Positions 23,575 to 34,016 are shown, counted from the stretch's first letter. The stretch is DNA of 37,936 bases from Phaeoceros laevis (GCA_049999765.1 JBNGIQ010005422.1:1-37936), one strand, 5' to 3'. Notes: generated by a model from the letters alone, not told the origin. Translations and numbers: made by a program.

Positions 23575-24632
23575 ACCGTCAGCTTGGCTTTCTTGACTGC
23601 GCAAGACATGAAGATCTCAAGTTGTGCTCCTCAATTCGCGGTGCAGCACCGTCAACGCCCCGTCCTAAGAAATCATAGCGAAGAGCGCAAATCCGCGACC
23701 CTGCCTGATCCAAGGTTTATGATTCTCAGCCCTAACAAACGGCACCCCGATGATAGTTCCCTGCTGACCAGATCGCGCTGTATGCACCGGAGACACCAGG
23801 ACGCACACTCTACAAAAGCAAACGACAACCAACAAAGCAGCACACCTCAATTTTCCGTCGTCAGCTGAATTTGCTCAAGTGCGAGCCTTTTGCTTAACGT
23901 AGAGACACGTGGCTCTTCCAGCGGCACCGGGTCCTGCAACCGCGTCTAGTCTACACATCGCTACCACCGCCAGGCAATTTGTACGCTTGCCGCATTTTCA
24001 GCTTTCCGCGCTGGACGCTTCGCCACACAGCAGTCACGGACGAAAAGGACAAGGCTCATGGAATTGTTTTTCAAAAGCCTTTAGAAGTATTGAAGTAGCC
24101 TTGAGTGGCTGGGTAAATTTCCTGAAAGACTTCGCATGCCACATTGCTGTTTCTCCTTCCGAATGAGTGAAGGATTTCAGGATAGGGAGGTAGGGCAACC
24201 TCGCCAAAGACCTGGACGCTTCGCAACCCACCAGTTTTGTCACAGGAATACAGAATTGTGAACCATGTCGGTTCCTCAGGTTTCTCTCAACGCTCTTGCC
24301 CATTTCAGCCCGCTTTTGCACCTGGTGAAGTCGGGCGTCTCCAGGTCTTCTGTGAGATTAAGATGATCCTCGTCAAAGTGTTCCTCTATCTGAGAGGATA
24401 TTCACACTTGCTCGAGTTGCAGCAAGACACTGGATAGTAACCACTGGCTGCCACCAAGATAAAATGCTTTAGAAACTGATACACCAATCCCCCGTACAAA
24501 AAATTCACACTCTAGGCTCTGCCAACATGCCGACAACTGGGGCAATGAGAAAGAAGGCTCACCAAAGATAGATCGCTGGCTGGTATTGCCAAGATTGTTA
24601 TTGCTGGGAGTACATGGCAGGCCGTTAGCATG
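23575..24632. other. Spacer between MFAP1 and alpha-amylase
   Basis: About 1.06 kb holding the amylase promoter and MFAP1 3' region. A plus-strand frame at 23909-24166 has a plastid-presequence-like composition but starts with GTG after a stop, so I do not call it a gene. Confidence 0.45.
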
Positions 24633-26035
24633 TTAGACATTTTCCCAGTCCTTCATCTTCTTGCTCCCTGCAGGCTTACTGATCGGCCTATTCATCCCAG
24701 CCATCTTACTGTTATACTTTGCTCGAAGCGGGTCATTATATGTCCACCTGCAACCACATGGAACGAAGGGTTCAAGAACTGAGCAACTTTTCAGGACGGC
24801 CAAAGGTGCAAGAAATGAGGAGGATGATAAGATACTCACGGATTGTCCCACTCGGTAGTATCCTCTGCAACGAGATGTGTCCACTTCGTGCGACCACTGC
24901 GACCAAAGTGCTTGACTTGCATAACTTTGGGCAATATGGTCTTGTCCATCTTATCTTCACCAGTTGGTGCTGAGAAGTCTCGTCTGAAGATGTTCTCCGA
25001 TGCTGCAGTGGAAATCCTGTCGTCTGCAGCTGATTGGAAGAAAGCACCCTTGTGATAATACTTTTGCATGAACTTCCACTTCTTCTTGGTAGGAACGGCC
25101 TGCTTGGGATTCTTCCTCTCCCATTCTCTCCTCTCCTCCTCTGTCATGTTCCTTAGCTTCTCTATCTCTTCTTTCTCCTTCACCATAGCTTCTCTATCCT
25201 CTCTATCCCTCTTGATCCGAGCTATCTCTCTGGCCTTCCAGGCCTCGTACTCCTCAGCCTCGTTAGTCTCATCATCAGTGTCAACATCTACACCTTCTTG
25301 CTCAGCTTGCCGGTTTTTCTCAGCCTCCTCTTCCTTCCGTATCTCCTCCACCAACAGATGCTTGGTCTCCACCTTCCTCTCCTCCAGCTTCTTCTTCATG
25401 GCCTCCTGGAAAGCAGCCTCCTCAGCTGCCAGCTTCTCTCTCTCGGCAATGGTCTCCCTCTCAGCCTTGGGAACAAACACAGGCTTAACCATAGCAATGC
25501 CTCCAAACTCCTCCTCCGAGTCGGTCTCGAACTCGGATTCCTCCTCCTCATCCTCCTCGTCCTCCTCCTCTTCCTCCTCGATGGCCGCCTCCTCATCTCT
25601 CCGCCTCTGCAACTGTCTTTCCCTGATTCTCCTTCTCCTCTCCTCGATAGCCTCCTCATCTTCATCATCCTCAAGCTCAGCGGCCTCCGCAGCTTTAGCC
25701 TCCTCCTCCTTGGTTGACACCAGCTCTGCCTGCCTGATTTCCCGGTGGCTAGCAATAACCTCATCCCTATCCCTAACCCTCTCGGCCAGTCGCCGGAGCC
25801 TAGGATCATCCTTGGCAGGAAAATCAGCGTCCTCTTTCGGGAACGCCCGTGCAAGCTCTTCCCGCAAAAAGCTCACAGACCGAGAACCTCTGGTTTCTGG
25901 TTCCTCCTCGATGCCCTCAGCCCATTCCGGAGCTCGTCCAGGCCAGTACCTCTTCACCTTCGTCTGTCCGATTTTCCCTCGCAATTTGTCCCGCACCGCG
26001 ATTGCAGCATCGCTCACACCCGCTGCGACAGACAT
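24633..26035 (-). CDS. MFAP1: MFAP1 homologue, spliceosomal B-complex protein, 2 exons
   Basis: Exons from the right: 26035-24840 and 24747-24633. The intron is 92 nt GT-AG, 436 aa (animal MFAP1 is of similar length). The frame is open upstream but the first ATG is 26035 ([20 protein letters not shown]). Residues about 80-300 are almost entirely Glu, Lys and Arg, long charged helices with acidic [13 protein letters not shown] tracts. The conserved C-terminal MFAP1 domain reads [55 protein letters not shown], then [22 protein letters not shown]. The protein belongs to the U4/U6.U5 tri-snRNP-associated B complex and is needed for pre-mRNA splicing. The window also holds a U6 gene, but I read no linkage into that. 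Confidence 0.95.
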
Positions 26036-27483
26036 CTTCCCAACTCTTTGTTGCTTCAATCTGGCAGTCAGTCAACGCCAGAACCACGCTGCTACTACAT
26101 CAGAAAACCTGCGGGGCCGCATATCCGAACTAGTTCTCAGTGACGTTTCCGGCAGTGCGGGGTGCCGAAGCGCCGAAACTGTCCGGCACTGCTACATCAC
26201 TTTTCAGCACTAGTTACGCCTGTTTCGTCTCATTACTGACCCAGCTCAAGCCGAGTTAGTCGGTTTCACTATGGGTCTCGTGACTGGAAACTTTATTAGT
26301 AGTCTAGTACGAGCAGGTGCGAGTGGACAAGGTGAGCAAGTTACATAGGAACAACCAGAAGCGCAGTGACAAGTGTAGATCCTCGCTGCTGCAGACGCTT
26401 CACATTCTGTGTTTCCTGGGCCCTAAGTCAGACATTTGTCTCTAGAGCTCAGTGCATGAGATACCGCTAGGCATCGTTGCTGTAGTGTACGTCTCGAGTA
26501 AGGAAGTAGCAAACATTTTATATGAGCTAGGAGTTGTCCTGTAGTACGCAGGTGTGCCAAGTTTTCACAATTGGCTTGAACAAATTCCGTTTCCCTCTGG
26601 ATTCGTATTCTACTTTCTGCCTCCCTCAGAAGCTAACCTGCTTGGTGGCGAGCTGTTGCAAGATGCCAAGAGCTTAGGGTGGTCGATAAAGATTTTTTGT
26701 GAGTCTTGCTGCCAGGGAGAGTGACCTCTTGGGCATGGCCAACTTGAAGCCAGGAGGAGGCTCCCCCAACTCTGAGAAAAAATTGATAGTCTAACTTGCA
26801 AGAGAATTGCAAGACATAAGGGGCGTACTGAGAGGTCGTGAGGGGCACCCTCATCTTGCTGGAAATGCCTCTCTGGAGCCCTTCTCTATCATGGAGACTC
26901 TCAGAACAGGGTGCCCGCCAGAGAAACAGGCAACCAAAAGGACTGACCTTGCCGCTTGAGCCGGGGAAGAGGCAGGACTGCTAGGCTATGTCCGCTCCTA
27001 TTTGCTTCCTGGTCTCTTCAATGCTAAGTCGGACAGTCTGTAGGAAAGAAGATCCTCACGGTTAGGGGTGTCGACGTCCACCCCACAGTAGCAGGAAGCG
27101 ATGATTGGAGGGTTTCCACCACCACTTACCTCACAATATCCTTCACTGTGCAAGCTTGAGCTTCACAGCTTGGTCACGTCAAATCCTGAGTCGGCTTGAT
27201 GAAGGTGCGACCCACGTTGTCAGAAAGTTGCAGGCCCTGTGGGTAGGGCACGCCTGCCGTTGCAGCGAAACCGATGGCAGAGCCATGCCAGAGTATGGAA
27301 CTGTCATCACCACATCACAGGTCACTTGAGCCTCTCTTCAACAAGGATGGCACCATACTCCAACTTGGACCGGTGGACTGACCTGCCTTCTTTCGTGTCC
27401 ACCCTCTTCCACCTCGGCCTTTTCCCAAACTCTTGTAGATTGCTGTCGGCCAGGTTCGTCGTTGCACACAAGCAATTCTTGAA
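26036..27483. other. Gene-free stretch after MFAP1
   Basis: MFAP1 promoter region followed by about 1.3 kb in which I find no convincing coding frame, RNA gene or repeat. It marks the change from the gene block to the repeat-rich region. Confidence 0.5.
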
Positions 27484-28187
27484 GGAAACCGGCTCGTTGT
27501 AAAGCTCGAGCTCGCCTCGGGATTATGCGCGTAATCCGTGCTCTTATGCACTTGATCGCACCGGGTTGCACATTCGGTCACCGGGTAGCACATTATGGCA
27601 CACCGGGGAGCACATTATGGCATAATGTGCTACCCGGTGATGCCATAGCGCGTGGCCCTAATCTGCTATCCGGGTGCGCAGCACTGTAAGCGAGCACGGT
27701 GCGGGAGTGAGAAACCATTTCGCGCTTAATAGGAACCTTGATGGTGCTCAACAACCGCGCTCAGCAAAATCGAGCTCAGCTCGTCACCGCCGGCAGCGCA
27801 TCATGCCACAACTGTGGCTCGAGCGAGCTTCATATCTAGCGGTCGCACCAGGTAGCATTACCTGCGCTAATGCATAACCCGGTGCTCCCGGGTTCCTTTA
27901 ACCTACTCTTAAAGGGAATTGGCGAGTTATAAAGCCCGCGCGAGCCCCGGGATTATGAGCGTAATCCCGCGACTTACAGACTTACTTTACATGAATCCTC
28001 TCTTAACAAGACAAGAGGTCATAATGTGCTAGCCGGCGTTTGCCAAAGCTCTCTTAACAAGACAAGAGGTCATAATGTGCTACCCGGCGTTGGTAGTAAT
28101 GTGCTACCCGGTGCTAATCTTCATAAAGGAGCGGGATTACGCTCATAATCCCGGGGCGAGCGCGGGCTTTATAACAAGCCGGTTTCC
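27484..28187. mobile_element. Nested foldback (inverted-repeat) element, non-coding
   Basis: A 55-56 bp sequence occurs three times: at 27484-27538, at 27915-27969, and inverted at 28132-28187. All share an AAAGC(T/C)CG-type stretch and end in a hairpin-like core (GGGATTATGAGCGTAATCCC in the inner copies). The inner pair is almost identical and gives a 273-bp foldback; the outer pair gives a 704-bp one. Between them the motif ATAATGTGCTACCCGGTG recurs in both orientations, including a 19-bp perfect palindromic pair at 27579-27597 and 27621-27639. There is no coding sequence and no clear target-site duplication. This fits a MITE or foldback transposon, but I cannot assign the superfamily. Confidence 0.6.
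27998..28091. repeat. Two direct copies of a 43-bp sequence, period 51
   Basis: CTCTCTTAACAAGACAAGAG and the following GTCATAATGTGCTA(G/C)CCGGCGTT occur at 27998-28040 and 28049-28091, differing at one base. They lie in the loop of the foldback element, so they are probably internal subrepeats. Confidence 0.75.
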
Positions 28188-28553
28188 TTTTAAGGGCGGG
28201 CTAATGGGCATAATGGGCGTGCGCGCGAGTGAAGGATACCACTAATTAGTAGTGCACTAAGTAATGGATTCGAACATAGCCAACAGCATCATAAGCAGTG
28301 CGGTAACGTACCAATCCAGTAGTAGTAGTAGTAAGGTGCCGCGCTATACCGACTCCACAAGGGATCGAGCATGCAGCCATATCTGTGACATGACAAGTAG
28401 CAAGTTACTCGACATGTTAACTATGACGGTCAGTTCTATACTAGTGTTAGAGTTCGTAATACTAATGATCCAGCTATGTTGTGCCTCTTGCTCCCTCATC
28501 AAGGCTTAAAAACTAGCCAGTCAAGAGACAGACCTAGCACTGAAATCGGTCTC
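28188..28553. other. Short gene-free stretch with an AGT microsatellite
   Basis: Contains (AGT)5 at 28318-28332. A 15-bp sequence ATTAGTAGTGCACTA at 28245-28259 recurs exactly at 29097-29111. An ATG frame of 81 codons from 28264 is Ser-rich because of the microsatellite and is not convincing. Confidence 0.45.
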
Positions 28554-28967
28554 TCAATTCATCTTCAAGTTAGACACACAATTGTTGAAAGTGCCCGATT
28601 TGAAGACATATTCAAATGTGGCTTTAGGCTTATAGTAGGCAGCTATTTCCTTATCCCAATCCACTTCAGTCCAATCTGTGGCTTCAGTTGACACAGGGAG
28701 GGGTTTCTCATCAATCTTTGGAGCCACATCTGGAGCTCTCCCATCAATCTCTGCAACCACATGACCTCTCCCATCAATCTCTTCAACCACATGACCATTA
28801 AGAATCTCCCCTTCAAGATGCACCATGTTGTCAACTGCCTGTCAGTAGAACTTGCTATTCATTTCTGTTCTGGCCGGAAGTAGAAACTGGTTGACCATCT
28901 CCAGAAACACGTTGTCCAACCACTGGACGAGACAGTTGGAGTCTCTTCTCTTCTTCCGAAGCAATTC
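28554..28967 (-). pseudogene. Degenerate or partly spliced coding stretch, unknown family
   Basis: One minus-strand frame reads as protein for about 138 codons with a single in-frame TGA (28844-28842). Before the stop it gives ELLRKKRRDSNCLVQWLDNV and FLEMVNQFLLPARTEMNSKF. After it, MVHLEGEILNGHVVEEIDGR followed by a near repeat, GHVVAEIDGR, then ATDWTEVDWDKEIAAYYKP. The composition is protein-like but I do not recognise the family. The TGA lies in CTACTGACAG, which could be a splice acceptor, so the two halves might be exons. More likely it is a decayed transposon or host gene fragment. Confidence 0.35.
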
Positions 28968-29670
28968 GTTAATAGACTACCTAATTAGTATATCGCTCAC
29001 ACAGTGTCTCAAATCTTCCGTGAATGAACTTGCAAGCTCAAGTATACTCCCTGCGGACAAGCTGGCATGGCATCCCAACCACCTCTATGGAGGAATATTA
29101 GTAGTGCACTATCCCTGGTATCTAATCCCACACGCACATAAATGTTCTACAGGTGTGTTATTTCCAAATGAGCTTGGGGTTGCTTAGTGAGCGAACTTTA
29201 AGATATTTCTAGTTCCTAACAAGGAGTCACCCCTACTACTAAAGGCTCCTGACAACCTTCCAGCATAGACCCAACCCTGTTATGGAAACTCGTCGGATGT
29301 AGCACGATCAAGTTTTCCGCTTTTCTTCAACTTAGCAGTACCGGTACTAGGCAGAACCCACCGCTGTAAGGCACTTCGATAAAGTACTCATACTCAAGCG
29401 GAAAACATGTCAAAGTGGCTCATTACAATGAGATCAACCAACCAAACAAGGCCACGCAATCAGAATTGAAAAATGATGTTTCTTGGCTCCGTAGTGCCCG
29501 TAGATTTGCCAATCTAACATCTAACGGGGCTGACTGCTGATGAAAGAAAAGCGATACACCTGATTGCGCTACGCCCCGAGTAGGCAATAAAGCGGCAGCA
29601 AATTTCACCATGGAAATGTAAATACCACTTTAGGGGTGGTTATTACAATATTACAATACAAGGTGCATTG
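28968..29670. other. Gene-free stretch
   Basis: No coding frame beginning with ATG, RNA gene or long repeat recognised. Confidence 0.4.
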
Positions 29671-29839
29671 TTGCATCTTAGATGTTGTTTGGGGGCATTT
29701 TATGCACACACTCTCTCTCTTCTTGCATTTTAGATGCTATTTATGGGCCCCCTCATTTTATACACACTCTCTCTCTTGTTGCATTTTAGATGCAATTTGT
29801 GGGCCTTTAATTATGTACACACACACTCTCTCTTATGTT
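29671..29839. repeat. Three tandem copies of a 52-61 bp unit
   Basis: Each copy starts TTGCAT(C/T)TTAGATG and ends in an ACACACTCTCTCT tract: 29671-29722, 29723-29778, 29779-29839. The unit carries a CA/CT microsatellite, so copy number may be unstable. Confidence 0.75.
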
Positions 29840-29970
29840 GGGAAACAAAAGGTATGCAAGCATATGCCCAAAAGTGTGAAAACTAGCAATCAACTACCAG
29901 GAAAGCCTCGTATAGCTGCATGCACTACATTAGACAACACTACAATTCCCTAAATATGATCAGCTCTAAT

Positions 29971-30142
29971 GTGGAGGTTCTCACCAACTACATAGATCCG
30001 TACTACTGAAGGCCCTCTCTGATCCCCTCGCAAAGTTGAGACATAGCTTCTAGCAAGTGGAGGTTCTCACCACCTACATAGATCCGTACTACTGGGAGGC
30101 CCTCTCTGATCCCCTCGCAAGTTGAAACATAGCTCCTAGCAA
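29971..30142. repeat. 86-bp tandem duplication inside copy A
   Basis: GTGGAGGTTCTCACCA to TAGCAA occurs twice in a row (29971-30056, 30057-30142) with few differences. Copy B has the unit once, so this tandem step occurred in copy A after, or independently of, the large duplication. Confidence 0.85.
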
Positions 30143-30322
30143 TTGAAAAATCATGTCTTAAACTTGCGTGCTAGCTATTGTATTCATACCTCTATGAGTC
30201 CCCAAGATCGTCCTTGTAGTTGAATATATGAATGTTCACAAAATTATCATTGATTCATCTTAAATATATGTGAAAATGAACCAAGCGAAGGTTTCCATAT
30301 TTTTTTGTAATAATGTGTGCAA

Positions 30323-30967
30323 TCATATGCTGGGTTGGAGTAATTGAAATGGAAAATTGCCATCTATATCATATCCCAGGTAGCAATCCTCCAAATGAAA
30401 AAAAACACCAACAGAGTCCAAACACTTTTTGTTCAAAAGTTGCTCACGAATATACTTGAGGCAGCTTGAGCACTGACGTGCAATCATCATAGTCTGTTTT
30501 GCTTTTCCGGAGTTGTCTTTGGGGAAACAATTAACAACACCAGATACCGAGAATGAAAGCTCTTCACCAGCCATTCGTAGTGAATAGGGGAGATTTGTTG
30601 GAAAGTCTTTGTATCCATGTTCTATTAATGTAGTAAGAACAACTTGTACTACACTGTAGGCTTTTGATGGGTTGATGAGCTGAGCTGGAACACATGAAGA
30701 TTCTATTAAACTTGTTTGTGGTGGAAGCACAGGACCAATAAAATCGGCGGTTGTTACTTGATTCTTCACTAAAGAGTAACTGTTAACCAATTGTAATCCA
30801 AGAGAAATCTTTAACCATAATAAGATAATCCTATTAATGTAGTCAATCCGGTTATAAAATACTCCAAAACTTTGATGCGTCATTTTAACCTGCAGCATTT
30901 GAGCATATGAATGAGATGACATTACTTGCAACGAAACAAGAAGCAATTTGAATGCATGCTCAAACAA
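30323..30967 (-). CDS. Gnk2/DUF26-like cysteine-rich domain frame, copy A (partial gene)
   Basis: A 214-codon minus-strand frame without an ATG at its left edge (first in-frame ATG 30922). The second half has the six cysteines of the Gnk2/DUF26 (salt-stress/antifungal) domain in order: SSC, VNC, RQC-SSC, KKC, EDC, with the typical ending CLDSVGVFFHLEDCYLGYD. The Cys2-Cys3 spacing (17 residues) is longer than the usual 8 of the C-x8-C-x2-C motif. The frame begins with a hydrophobic run (FKLLLVSLQV, then SHSYAQ) that resembles a signal peptide or the end of one, so a secreted protein is possible with a missing first exon. Family members are secreted or receptor-linked plant apoplastic proteins, some binding mannose. 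Copy B keeps the frame open too, including a 9-codon difference in frame. Expression is unknown. Confidence 0.5.
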   Translation of the reverse strand: MFEHAFKLLLVSLQVMSSHSYAQMLQVKMTHQSFGVFYNRIDYINRIILLWLKISLGLQLVNSYSLVKNQVTTADFIGPVLPPQTSLIESSCVPAQLINPSKAYSVVQVVLTTLIEHGYKDFPTNLPYSLRMAGEELSFSVSGVVNCFPKDNSGKAKQTMMIARQCSSCLKYIREQLLNKKCLDSVGVFFHLEDCYLGYDIDGNFPFQLLQPSI

Positions 30968-31074
30968 TAAGGTACACCAAAATGTATAAAGCTACTTTAA
31001 GAAATGAATCATAGAATGATTCAACTATTCAATCACCTTGTATTAATATATAAGCCTCGCCCAATATAGGTAAC

Positions 31075-31317
31075 TTACTTCGCACCTACATAATAGACTT
31101 TGAAGTCGTTCAAGTTCATATAAATGAACTTGCAAGATAACTCTTTTGATGTGGTAACTTCGGTTGTAAATTGCTCCCAAACTTTGAAATATTTCTTAAC
31201 CTGAAGTGTTTTAGACACATATGTATGAGATGGTGTTACTTGAGAAAAGCACAAAAAATCTTTTAAGAATACAAAGTATACCAATGAAACAAATAAAACA
31301 TGAAAACATGGATACAT
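31075..31317 (-). CDS. Hypothetical 80-codon frame with hydrophobic N-terminus
   Basis: ATG at 31317; the first ~25 residues (MYPCFHVLFVSLVYFVFLKD) are hydrophobic and could be a signal peptide. The following SQVTPSHTYVSKTLQVKKYF resembles LQVMSSHSYAQMLQVKM at the start of the Gnk2-like frame downstream, so the two appear to be duplicated leader exons. In copy B the equivalent frame is cut by the TTAA element. It could be a first exon of the Gnk2-like gene, a pseudogene, or chance. Confidence 0.25.
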   Translation of the reverse strand: MYPCFHVLFVSLVYFVFLKDFLCFSQVTPSHTYVSKTLQVKKYFKVWEQFTTEVTTSKELSCKFIYMNLNDFKVYYVGAK

Positions 31318-31758
31318 TTGGATAATGATTCAACAGTCCATCAACATAACGCGTACCGATTTCACAAAAAACCAATCAATCAACATATACCGACAAAACA
31401 ACTTATTCAATTGGACTCTCACAGTACAAATACTTCATTTTTGCTCCTGCAGTTTCACATTCTTGTATGATATTCTTATATATGTTTATAGTATATCATA
31501 TTCGACTGCAAAATCCAAATTCCCAGCTTTTACGTAGTAATATTCTAGGTACAGAATATTCTTTGGAGAGTTAGTTGGCTGAAATTCCTTGATATAAATC
31601 AATTCAATTGAATCCTAAAAACGAGACTTCAAAAATATTTTGTTCCAGTTTTAGATTATAGATTAGGAAACAAATAGATGGATATATGTTTCTGTAGATG
31701 GAAACAAGTTTCTTTCATGAGGAAAAAAAAGACCTAGATCAATTGATATTTTTATTTG

Positions 31759-32010
31759 CCTTGTGTATTTTTTATATTGACTATAGATATTAATCACCTT
31801 GGGAATTTAAACTTGGATAATGGAGGAGCAATTTTCAGTTAAATTCTTTATGTAACGTGTGTATTCTGTATATTGACTATAATAATCATCTCATCTATAG
31901 TAACAATTTTCCCTTGACTTTTTATGTACCTTGTGTATTTGTTTATATTGACTAAACATATTAATCACATCGGGAATTCAAACTTGGATAACGGAGGAAT
32001 AATTTTTAGT
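31759..32010. repeat. AT-rich direct repeats of about 82 bp
   Basis: CCTTGTGTATT to CAGT at 31759-31839 and a close copy at 31929-32010 (both with TATTGACTA, TATTAATCAC, AACTTGGATAA). A shorter relative lies between them (31855-31892). No coding content. Confidence 0.7.
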
Positions 32011-32082
32011 ACACACTTACCAAGGATTCATTGATTAGAGTTTTGGACTCTTTCTATAAGTGTCATTGAGTATACAGTCAAG

Positions 32083-32182
32083 GAAGGCATGAGGTTGTCA
32101 ATAAAAATGTAATAAAAATGTAATGGACACTCTCTTCAAAGAAGGCACGAGGTTGTCAATCCAAAAGGTATGAGGTTGTCAA
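32083..32182. repeat. Short interspersed repeats GAGGTTGTCAAT
   Basis: AAGGCATGAGGTTGTCAAT and two variants occur at about 32083, 32142 and 32164; the first and last are each followed by AATGGACAC(C)TCTC. Confidence 0.65.
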
Positions 32183-32298
32183 TCTAAAAGCTAATGGACA
32201 CCTCTCCATAGGAAGCTTGATTTCTACTAATGACTTTTATGTGGTTAAGACTATACATGTTTCACTAAATATGTTACACTTGCTCTCTATCAATAATA

Positions 32299-32346
32299 AT
32301 AAGCTTATGCAATTGCTGCTGGATAAGCTTATGCAATTGCCGCTCG
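32299..32346. repeat. 24-bp tandem repeat, two copies
   Basis: ATAAGCTTATGCAATTGC plus TGCTGG, then the same with CGCTCG. Confidence 0.8.
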
Positions 32347-32934
32347 ATGTAAATTGCACGCTTTTTAAAAAAATTTTCTTTCGGCTAGTGGATCCATGTT
32401 TTATGTGCAAAATTTTATTACTGCTTGTTAGGAACTTATATATATGTCTTTCAAATATGACTCATAAGTACATAATGAATTGGAGGTTTTAGCATTATTT
32501 AGTGAAACCACTTTTACTTAAAGCTCATTTGTGCATTGGTGGTTTAGCATTTCTGCGACCATAGGTAATCATCATCATACAAGGGTAAGGTAATTTGGAA
32601 ACTCTACATTTTATGTTAAGTAGCAACTCTCAAAGTTAGAAAAAGACGTCAATAGAGCTGCACATTTCCGATTAAGGAGTTCATTATGTATATGCTGGAC
32701 TTAATCCCTTTGGTATGTCCTAAATATACATTTCATCTTACTAGGTCCATGATATATGAACCACTCAAAGTACTTACATAGTGTTCATAGGTTGGGTTCC
32801 AATAATTGAATCAAGGAACTCTCTCTACATTGTACTCTAAGTAGCACTTCTCTAATGTAAAAGAAACAACAATATGAATGGAGTCTAAAATTTTTTGTTA
32901 AGAAGTTTATCACAATGTAATTAAGGCAAACTGA
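32347..32934. other. AT-rich stretch without genes
   Basis: No coding frame or RNA gene seen; short similarity to the duplicated segment begins near its right end. Confidence 0.4.
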
Positions 32935-33215
32935 GTATTAGCGAGCAATCATCATAGTAAGACTTCGACAACAAAGTACACCAAAATGTATTAAGTTGCT
33001 TCAATTAATGAATCATTGAAATTGCTAAATTGACTCAATTNNNNNNNNNNNNNNNNNNNNNNNNNNNNNNNNNNNNNNNNNNNNNNNNNNNNNNNNNNNN
33101 NNNNNNNNNNNNNNNNNNNNNNNNNNNNNNNNNNNNNNNNGGACTTCCACGGTACACATCCGGTACTTCTTGCTTCCATGATTACTTTCTTTTCTGATGT
33201 TCTTATATATATCTA
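32935..33215. repeat. Broken third copy of the duplicated segment, spanning the gap
   Basis: GCAATCATCATAGT (32944) and AAGTACACCAAAATGTAT (32975), with an AATGAATCATTGAA-like stretch, match parts of copies A and B. After the gap, GGACTTCCACGGTACACATC to GATGTTCTTATATATAT matches their right ends. Large parts are deleted or lie in the gap. Confidence 0.55.
33041..33140. other. Assembly gap of 100 N
   Basis: Exactly 100 N, a conventional placeholder size, so the true length is unknown. Frames running through it are meaningless. Confidence 0.99.
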
Positions 33216-33375
33216 AGCAAGTAGCCAGCCAGCCTTGAGTGACGGCAAGCACCCAACTAGCCATGCCAGCCATGGACTTTGGAGCTTAGATTACAAGGAG
33301 TGAGCTTATGTTGCACTCATCGCTAAGGCTCATCTCATGTTATAGTTCATGTGAAGCAGTGAAATCCTCCTTCTC

Positions 33376-33508
33376 GTGAAGTGAAGTATCGGCTCAACTC
33401 GTTTAGATTTTTTGCTTAGCTCATTTTACAAGTGAAATCCCAGCTTTGGTGAAGTGACGTATCGGCTCAGCTTATTTAGATTTTTTGCTTAGCTCATTTT
33501 ATAGGTGA
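33376..33508. repeat. 73-bp-period direct repeat, two copies
   Basis: GTGAAGTGA, TATCGGCTCA, TTTAGATTTTTTGCTTAGCT and CATTTTA recur at 33376 and 33449 in the same order and spacing. Confidence 0.75.
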
Positions 33509-33850
33509 CGTAAGTCTCTCGGCTCACTCGTCATTTTATATATCACGTCAAGCCTGGTAATTTTGGAGCACATAACTATTACACCTAAGCATGTATATAT
33601 GAGCAATGTATACTAAAAAATACTATATAAAATAGAAAAGTATATGGAGTAATATACTGTCGTAATCATACCTATGCAAAACGAAACGCGTGTTGGGCTT
33701 CACCGAAACGTTTGGAACGTATGTCCATTCGAAACGCGTCCGAACTGCACGGGATGGGATGACATTAATTAAAAATTGTTAGAATATAAAAACAGTTCAT
33801 TACTTCCTTCACTAAGCTCACTTCATTACTTCAACTAACTTCACTTACTA
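33509..33850. other. AT-rich spacer
   Basis: Nothing recognised. Confidence 0.4.
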
Positions 33851-34016
33851 GCCCGTGCCCTCCTCCTGCGCCCTCCTCCAGCCCGCGCCCTCCTCCTCAC
33901 CCTCCTCCCGCGCCCTCCTCCTCCTCTCCCTCCTCCGTGCCCTCCTCCTTGCCCTCCTCTGTGCCCTCCTCCTCTCCCTCCTCCTTGCCCTCCTCCTTGC
34001 CCTCCTCCTCGCCCTT
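33851..34016. repeat. CT-rich minisatellite (CCCTCCTCC-based, about 12-bp unit)
   Basis: Runs of GCCCTCCTCC with variable spacers (TT, GT, GC, TC). The minus strand is a succession of GGAGG and GGGC blocks, capable in principle of G-quadruplex formation. Frames through it (Gly/Arg-rich or Pro/Ser-rich) are artefacts of the repeat. Confidence 0.9.

Larger units (their letters stand above)
29964..31490. repeat. Duplicated segment, copy A (1.5 kb)
   Basis: Matches 34166-36192 in the same orientation from CTCTAATGTGGAGGTTCTCA to TTTCACATTCTTGTATGAT, with scattered substitutions and small indels. It carries a Gnk2-like minus-strand frame and an 80-codon frame, and has the uninterrupted site (31196-31199) into which the TTAA element inserted in copy B. 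Internally, 30812-31000 and 31162-31310 are themselves diverged repeats of each other. Whether this is a segmental duplication or a repeat family is open. Confidence 0.85.

Noticed and set aside
23909-24166. Plus-strand frame with transit-peptide-like start
   Set aside because: Start is GTG after a stop codon; no downstream domain and no splice partner found.
25068-26213. 381-codon serine-rich plus-strand frame
   Set aside because: Exact antisense of the MFAP1 Glu/Lys-rich coding exon; Ser runs are the complement of Glu-rich codons.
28260-28285. GTTCGAATCC (minus strand) as a possible tRNA T-loop
   Set aside because: The flanking bases do not form a T-stem and there is no acceptor or anticodon arm.
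32991-33273. Frames crossing the N run
   Set aside because: They translate the assembly gap.
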